This document shows, piece by piece, positions 34,852-46,359 of a stretch of DNA of 64,000 nucleotides. A program made the translations under genes and the position numbers. Under the pieces are notes generated by a model. The model made no database searches and was not told the origin of the DNA. It saw only the letters and a list, made by a program, of their open reading frames with translations. This stretch comes from Triticum aestivum (lineage: Eukaryota; Streptophyta; Magnoliopsida; Poales; Poaceae). Positions within the stretch are counted from its first letter, which is position 1. The number at the start of each line of letters is the position of its first letter. The stretch lies in contig NC_057794.1 of NCBI RefSeq assembly GCF_018294505.1, forward strand, positions 193,363,201-193,427,200. Direction: 5' to 3'.

Positions 34852-35361
34852 CTAGGTTACCTCAACGGGGATATGCACATCCCCAACAATAAGAATATCG
34901 TATTTCTTCTTGACAGTAGGAAGAGGAAATTCAAAACCTCCAATAGTAATTGTTGAATTTTTTGCAATAAAATTGATACTGTGGACTTGAGGTTGTTTCC
35001 TCGAAAAGTGTACCGTATGCTCATTAGCATTAACATGAAAAGTGACATTGCCTTTGGTGCAATCAATAACAGCCCCTGCAGTATTCAAAAAGGATCTTCC
35101 AAGAATAATAGACATGCTATCGTCCTCGGGAATATTAACAATAACAAAGTCCGTTAAAATGGTAACGTTTGCAACCACAACACGCACATACTCACAAGTA
35201 CTGACAGGTATAGCAGTTGATTTATCAGCCATTTGCAAAGATATTTCAGTAGGTGTCAACTGATTCAAATCAAGTCTACGATATAAAGAGAGAGCCATAA
35301 CACTAACACCGGCTCCAAGATCACATAAAGCAGTTTTAACATAGTTTTTTTTATGGAGCAT
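34852..35361 (-). pseudogene. Retropepsin-like protease of element E
   Basis: The 170-residue open frame has the catalytic loop as KTALCDLGAGVSVMALSLY, with Asp in D-L-G-A, then LQMADKSTAIPVS and the second conserved strand SIILGRSFLNTAGAVID. This is the ATHILA type of retrotransposon aspartic protease, which cleaves the Gag polyprotein. The domain itself looks intact. It is out of frame with the preceding gag segment (35,265-36,032): a frameshift lies near 35,340-35,360, next to an A-rich run. Confidence 0.75.
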
Positions 35362-36595
35362 GGTATAGTTGGTACTCCTGGATCTCCAAGTTTCTTTGGT
35401 ATTCCACCCTTAAAAGTATAATTCGCAAGCATGGTGGAAATTTCAGCTTCCGGTATCTTTCTCTTATTTGTAACAATATCCTTCATATACTTAGCATAAG
35501 GATTCATTTTAAGCATATTGGTCAAACGCATACGCAAAAAGATAGGTCTAATCATTTCAGCAAAGCGCTCAAAATCCTCATCATCCTTTTTCTTGGATGG
35601 TTTAGGAGGAAAAGGCATGGGTTTATGAACCCATGGTTCTCTTTCTTTACTGTGCTTCCTAGCAACAAAGTCTCTCTTATCATAACGTTGATTCTTTGAT
35701 TGTGTGTTATCAAGATCAACAGCAGGTTCAATCTCTACATCATTATCATTTGTAGGTTGAGCATCAACATGAACATCATCATTAACATTATCACTAGGTT
35801 CATGTTCATTACCAGATTGTGTTTCAGCATCAGAAATAGAAATATCATTGGGATTCTCAGGTGTGTCAATAACAGGTTCACTAGAAGCATGCAAAGTCCT
35901 ATCATTTTTCTTTTTCTTCCTTTTAGAAGGACTAGGTTCATCAATATTAATTGTCTGAGAATTCTGCTCAATTCTCTTAGGGTGGCCCTCAGGATACAAA
36001 GGTTCCTGAGTAATTTTACCACCTCTAGTCATAACTCTAACATCATTATCATTCTTATTGTTTTAATTCATTGAGAAAATCATTCTGATCTTTAAGTACT
36101 TGTTCTACTTGAGTGGAAACCATAGAAGCATGTTTACTAATAAGTTTAAGTTCACCTTTAACACTAGCCATATAATCACTCAAGTGTTCAATCATATAAG
36201 AATTATGTTTCAATTGTCTACCAACATAAACATTGAAGTTTTCTTGTTTAACAATTAAAATTATCAAACTCATCGAAGCATTGGCTAGTAGACTTATTAT
36301 GAGGAATATCACCTTTGTCAACTCTATAGAGAGAATTTACCTTTACTACCTGTGTCGGGTTATCAAGACAGTGTGTTTCTTCAATCGGTAATGAATTAAG
36401 ACCATGTATTTCTTCAACAGGAGGTAAATTCTTAACATCTTCAGCTTTTATACCTTTTTCTTTCATAGATTTCTTTGCCTCTTGCATATCATCAGGACTG
36501 AGAAATAGAATACCCCTTTTCTTCGGAGTTGGCTTAGGAGTTGATTTAGGAAGTGTCCAATTATTTTCATTAGTCAACATATTATTCAATAGCAA
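35265..36595 (-). pseudogene. C-terminal part of the element E gag-protease polyprotein, shifted frames
   Basis: Open pieces 36,595-36,248, 36,321-36,055 and 36,032-35,265 follow one another. They contain a Lys/Asn/Asp-rich linker (DAETQSGNEHEPSDNV), a basic patch SPSKRKKKKNDR and ATHILA-type sequence before the protease (FAEMIRPIFLRMRLTNML, YTFKGGIPKKLGDPGVPT). Frame changes near 36,250-36,320 and 36,040-36,060 break it. No function beyond a gag-protease linker is indicated. Confidence 0.65.
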
Positions 36596-36731
36596 TTCAA
36601 CTTGATCAATAGTTCTTTCCCTGAAAACACAACCAGCACAACTATCCAGTTAATCTATGGAAGCATAGGTTAGTCCATTATAAAAGATATCAAGTATTTC
36701 ATTTTTGTTGGGAGGATGATCAGGCAAAGCA

Positions 36732-37634
36732 TTAAGTAATCGGAGAAGCCCCCCAAGCTTGTGGGAGATTCTCTTCTTCAATTTGCACAAAATTGTATAT
36801 TTCCCTTAAAGTAGCTTGTTTCTTATGAGCGGGGAAATATTTAGCAGAGAAATAGTAAATCATATCCTGGGGACTACGCACACAACCAGTATCAAGAGAA
36901 TTAAACCATATCTTAGCATCACCCTTTAATGAGAACAGAAATAATTTAAGGATATAATCGTAGCGAGTTTTCTCATCATTAGTAAATAGGGTAGCTATAT
37001 CATTTAATTTAGTAAGATGTGCCACAACAGTTTCAGATTCATAGCCATAGAAAGGATCGGATTCAACCAAAGTAATTAACTCATGATCAACTGAGAAATC
37101 ATAATCCTTATCAGTAATAAAGACAGGTGAAGTAGCATAAGAAGGATCATATTTCATTCTAGCATTCAGAGATTTTTCTTTCAGCTTAGCTAATAGTTTC
37201 TTAAGATCACTTCTATCATTGTAGGCAAGAAAGTCTCTAACAGTTTCTTCATCCATATCATAACCCTCAGGCACAACAGGCAATTCATATCTAGGGGGAG
37301 AATCTTCATCATCACTTTCATCAATATTATCAGTTTCAATAATTTCATTCTCTCTAGCCCTAGCAAGTTGTTCATCAAGAAATTCACCAAGAGGCACAGT
37401 AGTATCAAGCATAGAAGTAGTTTCATCATAAGTATCATGCATAGAAGAAGTGGCATCATCAATAACATGCGACATATCAGAATTAAAAGCAGAAGCAGGT
37501 TTACGTGCCGTAAGCTTACTGAAAATAGAAGGTGAATCAAGTGCAGAGCTAGATGGCAGTTCCTTACCTCCCCTCGTAGTTGAGGGATAAATCTTGATTC
37601 TTGGATCTTTCAAGTTCTTCATAGTGATAAACAT
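36732..37634 (-). pseudogene. Gag of element E (N-terminal and core)
   Basis: The open frame of 300 residues starts 38 bases inside the primer site. After an acidic N-terminal part (NIDESDDEDSPPRYELP) comes a Retrotrans_gag core: DPFYGYESETVVAHLTKLND, then LKLFLFSLKGDAKIWFNSL and DMIYYFSAKYFPAHK. It leaves the frame at a run of six Gs (about 36,752-36,757), after which related sequence continues in another frame. Gag would form the particle. The long intact core suggests a fairly recent insertion. Confidence 0.8.
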
Positions 37635-37671
37635 ATATAAATCCCAAGTGACTCAAAGAATAGAGTTATGC

Positions 37672-37689
37672 TCCTTGGCAACGGCGCCA
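37672..37689 (-). promoter_or_regulatory. Primer-binding site of element E, tRNA-Asp type
   Basis: The minus strand reads TGGCGCCGTTGCCAAGGA, 11 bases inside the 5' LTR at 37,701. It differs from the usual tRNA-Asp site at two G/A positions. Confidence 0.75.
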
Positions 37690-37700
37690 GAAAATAGTCT

Positions 37701-39104
37701 TGATAACCCACAAGTATAGGGGATCGCAATAGTTTTCGAGGGTAGAGTATTCAACCCAAATTTATTGATTCGACACAAGGGGAGCCAAAGAATATTCTCA
37801 AGTATTAGGAGCTGAGTCGTCAATTCAACCACACCTATTAACTTAATATCTACAGCAAAGTATTTAATAGCAAAGTAATATAATAGTAGTGGTAACGATA
37901 GCAAAAGTAATATTTTTGGGTTTTATAGTGATTGTAACAGTAGCAGCGGAAAAGTAAATAAGCGAAGAACAATATATGAAAATCTCTTAGGCATTGGATC
38001 GATGATGGAGAATTATGCCGGATGCGATCGATCATGCAACAGTTATAACATAGGATGACACAGAACTAGCTCCTTTTCATCAATTTAATGTAGGCATGTA
38101 TTCCGAATATAGTCATATGTGCTTATGGAAAAGAACTTGCATGACATCTTTTGTCCTACCCTCCCATGGCAGCGGGGTCCTATTGGAAACTAAGGGATAT
38201 TAAGGCCTCCTTTTAATAGAGTACCGGACCAAAGCATGAACACATAGTGAATACATGAACTCCTCAAACTACGGTCATCACCGGGAGTGGTCCCGATTAT
38301 TGTCACTTCGGGGTTGTCGGATCATAACACATAGTAGGTGACTATAACTTGCAAGATAGGATCAGGAACTCACATATATTCATGAAAACATAATAGGTTC
38401 AGATCTGAAATCATGGCACTCGGGCCCTAGTGACAAGCATTAAGCATAGCAAAGTCATAGCAACATCAATCTTAGAACATAGTGGATACTAGGGATCAAA
38501 CCCTAACAAAACTAACTCGATTACGTGATAAATCTCATCCAACCCATCACCGTCCAGTAAGCCTACGATGGAATTACTCACGCACGGCGGTGAACATCAT
38601 GAAATTGGTGGTGGAAGAAGGTTGATGATCACGATGGCGACGGATTCCCCTCTCCGGAGCCCCGAACAGACTCCAACTGAGCCCTCCCAAGAGAGTTTAG
38701 GGCTTGGCGGCAGCTCAGTATCGTAAAACATGATGAATCCTTCTCTTTGATTTTTTTCTCCCCGAACGCAAATATATGGAGTTGGAGTTGAGGTCGGTGG
38801 AGCATCAGGGGGCTCACGAGGCAGGGGGCACGCCCAGGTGGGTAGGCGCGCCCCCCACCCTCATGGACAAGGTGTGGGCCCCCTGACATGGATCTTTTCG
38901 CTAGCATTATTTATATATTCCAAAAATAATCTTCGTTGATTTTCAGGTCATTCCGAGAACTTTTATTTCTTCACAAAAATAACACCATGGCAATTCTGCT
39001 AAAAAACAGCGCCAGTCCGGGTTAGTTCCATTGAAATCATGCAAGTTAGAGTGCAAAACAAGGGCTAAAGTGTTTGGAAAAGTAGATACAACGGAGGCGT
39101 ATCA
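37701..39104 (-). repeat. Element E 5' LTR
   Basis: Colinear with 29,579-30,965. On the minus strand it opens TGATACGCCTCCGTTG. It is followed by the GGCTA duplication. Confidence 0.88.
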
Positions 39105-39109
39105 GGCTA

Positions 39110-39829
39110 CACTCATTGTAGTTTTTATGAGTATAAGGCAGTTACAAGTCCCAGGTTGTTGCATGCATGACAACCCGGCACTTGGGGGCTACATATATGG
39201 AGTATTCAGTTTTTACTAGTGACTAAGATGAACAACATGGATTTCTTCAAAGTGGCAGTATTTATATTGAAGCAAGTCTTAAGTCATCACTTTGTTCTGC
39301 TCAAGACTTGGGGGCTATAGGTAATATGGATATAAGGGAGAAATATCTTCCAATTTTCAGTTTTGAGCAAACCAGATTGACCTGGTGTCTGCAACAATTA
39401 TGACCCGGCGTCACCAACAATCATGACTCGGTGTCACTAATAACTATGACTCGACATCGGCAATAATTATGACGCTGTGTTATCCATATTTACAAACCAG
39501 ATATTTTGGCAATGATTAACCAGCAAGTTCTACAAGCCGGCTGAAAATCAGATGAATATTTCAAGACTAATATTTTTGTTAAGCATTGGGAGCTGAATCA
39601 AATATTCTTCACAATATATTTCTGTGAGAATCCGATGTCAGCAGATTGATCATGAAGCTGGTCTATTGACCCGGACTGTCTAGAAAAAGGAAATGACAAG
39701 GTCTTAAGGATGATCAGGTGCCGTCTTACAATAATTTTTAACCTGGAGCACAACCTGTCAAATTTGTTCTTGTGTTTATTTTTCAGGATCAGTTTAACAT
39801 GGATAAATCCAAATTAAACTGGGGGCTAA
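39110..39829 (+). other. Non-coding internal region of element D, right part
   Basis: This continues 24,949-29,578 after element E. It has two more CTTGGGGGCTA motifs (39,181 and 39,307) and GACTCGG/GACCCGG repeats around 39,400-39,480. The genuine tract ACTGGGGGCTAA lies before the 3' LTR. Confidence 0.65.
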
Positions 39830-39899
39830 TGTCGAGGATATACCCCACGGTGTAACCCAGCTGGATGTATGACCCGGATGGATCTTGGCGACTCACTGG
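39830..39899 (+). repeat. Element D 3' LTR, first 70 bp only
   Basis: TGTCGAGGATATACCCC matches the 5' LTR start with two differences and runs to CTCACTGG, where CACTAC begins. The rest of the LTR is not found in the window. Confidence 0.75.
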
Positions 39900-41160
39900 C
39901 ACTACAAAAAAATACACTTCCATGATGATATGTGTTTGTCACAGTAGGTCACATTTTCTGTCATGCATGTACATCCATGACAAATTTATGACACAATCAA
40001 GATAGTCATACCTGTGCTGTCGTAGAAGTGTTCCATGACATTGCCAAAATTATCATCACGGAAGTGTCCACTTCCATGACGATAAATCGCGTGTCACAAA
40101 AGTGCTTTCGCCAAGGGTGACCGACACGTGGCATCCACCGTAACGGAACGCCATTAAGCTATCGGTCCAGTTTTGGATCTGATAACTCGTTAATAGCCCC
40201 GTCCAATGGGGATTTTCCACGTGTAAAATCATCACTGGATGGAGGAAACACATGTCGGCTCACCGGTGGGACAGATGTCATCCACTCATTGGACCCACAG
40301 CGCCTATGATACATCGACACGTGGCACGGCCCAACAAAGGCCCATTCATGTGAAAAGGCCAGCCCGTTTGACTTGGTCAAAAGGTGGCGGGCCGGCCCAC
40401 AGCAATCCTGTTAAAGGCATGTTCGCAAATAGCCCATTTACAGCCTGCTAACCCAGGGCCCGTTTACGGCCTATCCGAATTAGGCCCAGTAGCGTCATCT
40501 GGGCTGTCCAATATAATTCTAGCCCGTTTTAACTTCCGACCCATGTATGGCCCATGACGTCTTCTGGCCCATATGAGGCCCTTAGTAACCCTTGGCCCGT
40601 TAACGGCCCGTGGTAAAACTGGCCCATAATGAACAGTGTATCACTTTATACCCATTAACAGCCCATTATTTCATTGGGCCGTTTCCAGCCCATGATATCT
40701 TTCGGCCTTCTCAGGGCCCATTTATTCTTGGGCTCATTTCCAGCATTTGTTTACTTTCGGCCCGTTACTGTCATTTTCTACTTGTGGGCCAAATATAGCC
40801 CGTGGTTACAGTCGGCCCGTTTGTGGTCCGTTAATACGTTGGGCCATTTTCATAGCGTCATCAAATACGTCCTATTAACGACGGCCCGTTGTGGTCGGCC
40901 CATGAACGGACGATTTCAACTCTAGCCCATTTACGGCCATAATGTGGTCTGTTATTGGCCCATGTTTGGCCAACCGATCATACGACCCGTAGAAGGCCCA
41001 TTCATGATACGGACCGTAGAAGGCTCATTGTGTCTATGCCTTGTAGAAGGCCCATTGTTTCTACGGCTCTTAGAAGGCCCATTGTTTCTACGGCTCGTAG
41101 GAGGCCCATGTTAACTACAGTAAATATGTAGCCCATTGTTAATGTGGCCTAGTTTAAAGA
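39900..41160 (+). repeat. CACTA 2 subterminal repeat zone (GGCCCGTT/GGCCCAT words)
   Basis: Short words such as GGCCCATT, GGCCCGTT and TAGAAGGCCCATTG recur every 15-40 bp from about 40,320 to 41,110. Before them, TTCCATGAC and related palindromic pieces (39,920-40,085) fill the outermost 200 bp. Dense subterminal repeats are the usual binding region of CACTA transposition proteins. Confidence 0.65.
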
Positions 41161-42659
41161 AATAGGTTATTGCGGCCACTAGCAAACGGCGAAAAAAGAA
41201 CTGCACTGACTACAAGAAAACAAATAAACAAGACAACAAAAATAAATAAGCAAGCAACTTACGCTAGGCTATCATGGCTATTACACATATTACATCCACT
41301 AGGCATCAAAGTTCACCACAAGTGCAAATATAGGGAACAAAGCAGCATATAAACGCCGCAGCAAAACAAGTCCAGAACTGAAACCACTTCAGAAGAGCTC
41401 AAGAAACAATATCCTGGGTACCCATAATGCTGGCAAGATGCTTAGCAAGCTTATTAACTTTCTTTTGTTTGACGCTTAAATCCTCCAGCACTTTCTATTG
41501 CACTAGAAATTCTGCAGCGACTTCCTCAGTCCTTCGGCTTCCTGTCACATAACATCTGATCGATGTCTTTCAACTTGAAGTTGAGACTCAAGAAGCCGAA
41601 CTGATTTAGGCAGCGAGTTTGAAGAGCTGGTGCCAGTAGTAGTAGCCAGTAACTCGAACACTACATCAAGCCAGGACTTTGGGGTTGTCTCAGTGTCTTC
41701 AATATAGTTTGTATCAGCTTTCTTGGAGAAGAACAGGGATGTCTCACTATCTTGAACCTGATCTTCATTACTTCCTTTACCATTGCATAACGGGCTACTC
41801 TTCTCCAATATTTTATCCGCGTTCTAAAGGAGAAACAAACAAACACATCTCAGGTTTACAATGTTGTATATGAAACTCATTTTGGTAAACCATTTCAGTA
41901 GTATAGGTGGACAGGATAACATCATGAAACAAACATATATCTAATTAGTATGGTCACTGTATGGTCTATATCATTCTAGTTTATGTTGCCAAATCAAGAT
42001 AGATACAGTTCGAATCATATCTATTTGATACAAAGCAGCATAGACAGAATATAAGTGTGGGAAACTACACAACAATAACAACACTTGTAATGTGCATGGC
42101 ATGAGAACATAACCGTTTATTAAATTGAAACTAAAATCAACATAGAGCAAGTTACAGCAGCAAACACGTTAGAGAAAATAGGTTTAAAACATACCTGTTG
42201 CGCCATTGGAGTTTCAACTGCATCCTTCAAATTTGAAATTAGTTGGTATGAGTAAATACAGTGATGCAAGAGCAAAGTAGTATGAACCATAGCTACGGAA
42301 CCTGACCTAAGAACAATTCTTCTTCTGCTTTAAGCGTTGACTTGGGGTTCAGAGTGGTGGTCCTCGTGCTTTGGGCACTGCAGTTGCCTTACTAACTGCT
42401 CGTGTTTGGGTGCTTTGTGGTGGAGACAGTGTTGTGTCAACAGGAAATGGGTTACTATCTGCTGGGGTTGGGGTTAGAAGGGGTGTAGCTGGTTCTCTGT
42501 CCAACTGGGTAGGGGTACAATCTGCATGAGTCTGGGTTATGTGTGGTGGGGCTGGTTCTTGGGCAAGTACAACCGTGGTTCTATCTCCATCGACAGGTAG
42601 CACGATCTTTTCTGAAGACCGTGTTTTTAGTCCCACAGATACTGCCATCACCCCTCCAA

Positions 42660-43270
42660 TTGAAATGGCTGATAAACAAGAAAAGTAATTGAATGTACAG
42701 ACATTGTAAGATAGACAGGTGCAATGGATAGTAGGGAAGAAAACATGGCATGAAATAATTCACATTTATGTTGTCTAACCAAACAGAATAGCAAGACATA
42801 ATTTCAAATATATGATGGCTAATTAAACAGGATAGCATGACACAATTTCATATGTATGATGGCTAACTAAACAGGATAGAATGACATACTTCAAAATATG
42901 ATGACTATGTAAACAGGATGACATGATATAACTATACGATGTGTCTATTAAAGTGGTTGGCATGCTATAAATCACAAACATGCCATCGATGGAAACATGA
43001 TGGCATGATATAATTCACGGATAGAATGACATAATTCAAAATATGATGACTATGTGAATGGGATGAGATGATATAACTATATTATGTCTTTAGAAAATGG
43101 GTTGGCATGCCATAATTCAGATACAGGCTGTCTATGTAAACATCATGGCATGATATAATTCAAATATATGATTTATATACTAAGGAAGTGAGAAGAGGGC
43201 AATCGCATATATGATGTGTCAACTAAGGAGATGGCATTCAATATCGTGTATATGATGTAAAAACTAAGCA
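42660..43270. repeat. Degenerate short tandem repeats in an intron of the CACTA 2 gene
   Basis: Units of about 50-65 bp combine AAACAGGATAGCATGACA, ATAATTCACATATATGATG and variants. A second cluster with the same words lies at about 43,550-44,240. Confidence 0.6.
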
Positions 43271-43319
43271 TTGCAATACAACATATGCATGATATGAGTA
43301 ATATAACCCTGCCAAGTTT

Positions 43320-44400
43320 GAGCATACACCTCAGGGGGATAATAGGACTTGTCATCTGCCTCTGAATCCTCCTCTGAAGAGCTATCTATAACCAGCAACA
43401 TATCTGTTTCACCAGGTAGCATTGTCTGCTCTGAAGACCTTGTTTTCACTACAGATTTCTCCGTCACCAATTCGAATGGCTGATGCACAGGAAGAGCAGT
43501 TGAATATACAAACATTGTCGACAAAAGCAATGAGAAATAAAAAAAGGACGGCATGATATAATTCACATATATGACGCTTGGCTAAACAGCATGGCATTGC
43601 ATAATTCACATATATAATGCCTTGCAACAAGATAGCATTGCACAATTCACATATATAATGTCTTGCAAAAAGATGGCATTGCATATTTCACATATATGGT
43701 AATTAGACACTAAACAGGTGGCATTCACACAAATCATGTCTAAACTAAGCAAATCACATAGCAATGCAAGATACCATACGCACGATATGAGCAAGATAAC
43801 CCTGCCCAGTTAGAGCATGCACCTCGGGGGGGATAGGACTGGTCATCTGTCTCTGAATCCTCCTCTGAGGAGCTATCTGTAACCAGCAAGACATGTGCTT
43901 CGTCAGATAGCATTGTCTGCTCTGAAGACCTTGTTTCCACTCCAAAATTTTCCTTGACCGTGCCGAATGGCTGATGCACAGGAAGAGTAATTGAATGTAC
44001 TAAAATTGTTGACAAATTTAACACGTAATAAAAAAATGATGTCATGATATAATTCACATATAAGACGACTGGCTAACTAGGGTGGCATTGCAAAATTCAC
44101 ATATATGATGCCTGGCTAAACAAGATGGCATTGCATGATTCACATATACAATAAAGAAACTAAACAGATGGCATGGACACAAAGCATGTCTAAACTAAGC
44201 AGATGACATCTTTGATATATACAGTAAGCAAAAGGCACCATATGCATGATATTACCAACATCAGCATGCCATGTTAGAGTGAAGACCTCATGGGGTAAAT
44301 AGGAGTGGTCTTCTACTTCTGAATCCCCCTCAGAACAATTATCTTCCTCTTGATTACGATCCAAAATGGGTGGAGGGGGGCTGCCTTTACGCCCACCATG
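43320..44400 (-). repeat. Triplicated exon block in the CACTA 2 gene
   Basis: Blocks at about 43,325-43,490 and 43,825-43,985 encode VVKTRSSEQTMLPGETD... and FGVETRSSEQTMLSDEAH..., each followed by DSSSEEDSE(A/T)DD. A third, more diverged block at 44,285-44,400 has GDSEVEDHSYLPHEV. A short related KTRSSEKIVLP lies at 42,590-42,640. Spacing of the first two is about 495 bp including intron, so exon plus intron was duplicated together. Confidence 0.65.
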
Positions 44401-45599
44401 GAGCGACGTCTGCATGAAATTTTATTGCCACGCAAGGCTCGTCTTTTTGCTCTACATGTTCAATTCCATTGTGTACAATAACTGACATGCATAGGCATAA
44501 AACATAGTGAGATTATGTAAGGAGTGCATGCACAAATCCAGAGTGAAGGTAGCAAACTATGGATAGACCCAAAACCAATGATAGCAGGCAGATAATAGCT
44601 TTAGTTAAAAAATACAGATAATGGCTCCTTTAATGTTTGTTTGCAACCAACATGAAACTCATAGTAGACACCCGAGATTAACCAGATAGTACTGATTGCT
44701 GCCCCAATATGTACCCTACAACCATTAAAAAACTCAAGTTTCAGGATAAGTTTGGACTTGAGTCAGAGTCTAATAGGTGAACACGACGATAAAGTAGCAT
44801 GTCATCATATTAAGCGATGCATAACATAAGCAGAGACGGAAGAGTGCGACCTCTATTGCGGACCCGTGTAGTCCTCAAGGTCATCTGCTCAGTTGGGGAT
44901 GGTAATGCAGTTGTCGTGGCTGCCGGCGACGGGGAAGAAGATTTGAGGCGGCGAAAGACGGTGTGGAGAGTGGATGCTTGCTGTGGTGAACCCTTCCGTC
45001 GTTGGAGCAGTTGAGCTAGGGTGGAACACAGCACCGCAGGAGCAGGATAAACCACACAAGGTTTTCTTTGACACATATCTGTAACAGAAGTAATTGTGTA
45101 AGGGATTGTTTGAATTTGAGGATTCTAACAATGCAGGGATAGGAAATAGATAGGAATATGATAGGAATGCACGTGCAAAACAGAGAATTTAAAACACATG
45201 ATTTCTGCCAATCTGGGTGTTTGGTTCACAAGAATTGGAAGATCACATGATGCAAAGAAGCATGGTGAAATTAAGTGAAACCACAAGAAGTGTACAACCT
45301 CTTTGGCGTAGCCATGTCGATCTCAGCGTGATTGGGTTGGCTGGTGAGGATGCTCCGGCTGACTTGGCTGTCGAAGGAGGGGGAGAAGATCTTATGCGTC
45401 TCGAGAAGGAGCCCGAGGTACTGCTCCGCTATGATGGAGGGTTTCGTCGTTGGAGCAGCTCCGGTGAGTTGTACGACACCGAGGCTGAAGCAGGACAAGA
45501 GAGACAACGTTAACCTGAGTGGAATTCTAATAGCATCTCTAATAGATGACGTAGAATACATAACCACAAAGTGAAAGATGTATACATCAGCCGCTCATC

Positions 45600-45712
45600 T
45601 CTGAACTTAACTATCAAAACTAAATTTAACTGTCGAAACTGAACTTAACTGTCGAAACTGAATTTTGCTGTTGAAATTGAATTTTACTGCCGAAACTGAA
45701 CGCACTAGAGGT
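45600..45712 (+). repeat. Tandem repeats of about 19-20 bp (TTAACTGTCGAAACTGAA)
   Basis: Five consecutive variants run from AACTTAACTATCAAAACTAA to TTTTACTGCCGAAACTGAA. Confidence 0.75.
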
Positions 45713-46038
45713 GAGGCTACAAGTCAGTCGACTGACTTTTTCATCTTTGGTCAGTCGATTTTGCAGCCATTGGATACGAAATCAAGGGCTTGTAGTTCAT
45801 CTTCAACCTCCACCCCCCTGAGCCGCCAGCCACCACCGGCCAAAGAGCCGCCCCCGCCGCCCGCGGCCGGCGGTGCACCGCCCCGCCCGCCCCGAAAACA
45901 CTCCCCATCGCCAGTCCTCCGCCCCCCGGCCATCCCTGTAGGCCCCCCGTGCCGAGCTTTTTCTCGGCGATCCCCACGCCACCACCCCACCACCGCCGGC
46001 GACCACCGCCCCTACCCTGAACCCTAAGATACATAGTG

Positions 46039-46359
46039 NNNNNNNNNNNNNNNNNNNNNNNNNNNNNNNNNNNNNNNNNNNNNNNNNNNNNNNNNNNNNN
46101 NNNNNNNNNNNNNNNNNNNNNNNNNNNNNNNNNNNNNNNNNNNNNNNNNNNNNNNNNNNNNNNNNNNNNNNNNNNNNNNNNNNNNNNNNNNNNNNNNNNN
46201 NNNNNNNNNNNNNNNNNNNNNNNNNNNNNNNNNNNNNNNNNNNNNNNNNNNNNNNNNNNNNNNNNNNNNNNNNNNNNNNNNNNNNNNNNNNNNNNNNNNN
46301 NNNNNNNNNNNNNNNNNNNNNNNNNNNNNNNNNNNNNNNNNNNNNNNNNNNNNNNNNNN
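46039..46359. other. Assembly gap, 321 unknown bases
   Basis: A run of Ns. To its left (45,722-45,770) lies GTCAGTCGACTGAC, a 14-bp palindrome, and CAGTCGATTT. To its right is AAGTCGATTCAATCGACTGA. Related SGTCGA words on both sides suggest that the gap hides a repeat that did not assemble. Any ORF through the gap is meaningless. Confidence 0.95.

Larger units (their letters stand above)
29579..39104 (-). mobile_element. Complete Athila-type Gypsy element E, gag-protease plus ATHILA-ORF1-like gene, no polymerase
   Basis: LTRs of 1,387 bp (29,579-30,965) and 1,404 bp (37,701-39,104) read TGATAACCC...GTATCA on the plus strand. A perfect GGCTA duplication flanks them (29,574-29,578 and 39,105-39,109). 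The minus-strand primer site is tRNA-Asp type (37,672-37,689). A purine tract AAGCTTGGGGGAGT lies against the 3' LTR. Order on the minus strand: gag, protease, a gap where RT, RNase H and integrase would be, an ATHILA-ORF1-like gene, a long AT-rich non-coding part, 3' LTR. It is inserted in element D. Confidence 0.9.
24316..39899 (+). mobile_element. Non-coding Gypsy element D (LARD-like), split by element E and a CACTA
   Basis: A 612-bp 5' LTR (24,316-24,927) opens TGTTGGGGATATACCCC and is followed by a primer-site-like GTTGGCTCCCACCGTGGGGCC. The 3' LTR opens TGTCGAGGATATACCCC at 39,830 after ACTGGGGGCTAA and is cut at 39,899 by a CACTA element. Excluding element E, about 5.4 kb of internal sequence lies between the LTRs, and no gag or pol motif is visible. 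The R-U5 and primer-site region resembles that of element F (55,000-55,160), so F-like proteins could have mobilised it. It contains a tRNA-Lys-like sequence and repeated CTTGGGGGCTA motifs. Confidence 0.78.

Noticed and set aside
46025..46038. CATAGTG before the gap as the far CACTA terminus
   Set aside because: It lacks the T-rich TTTTTGTAGTG form, and the related gene pieces continue beyond the gap.
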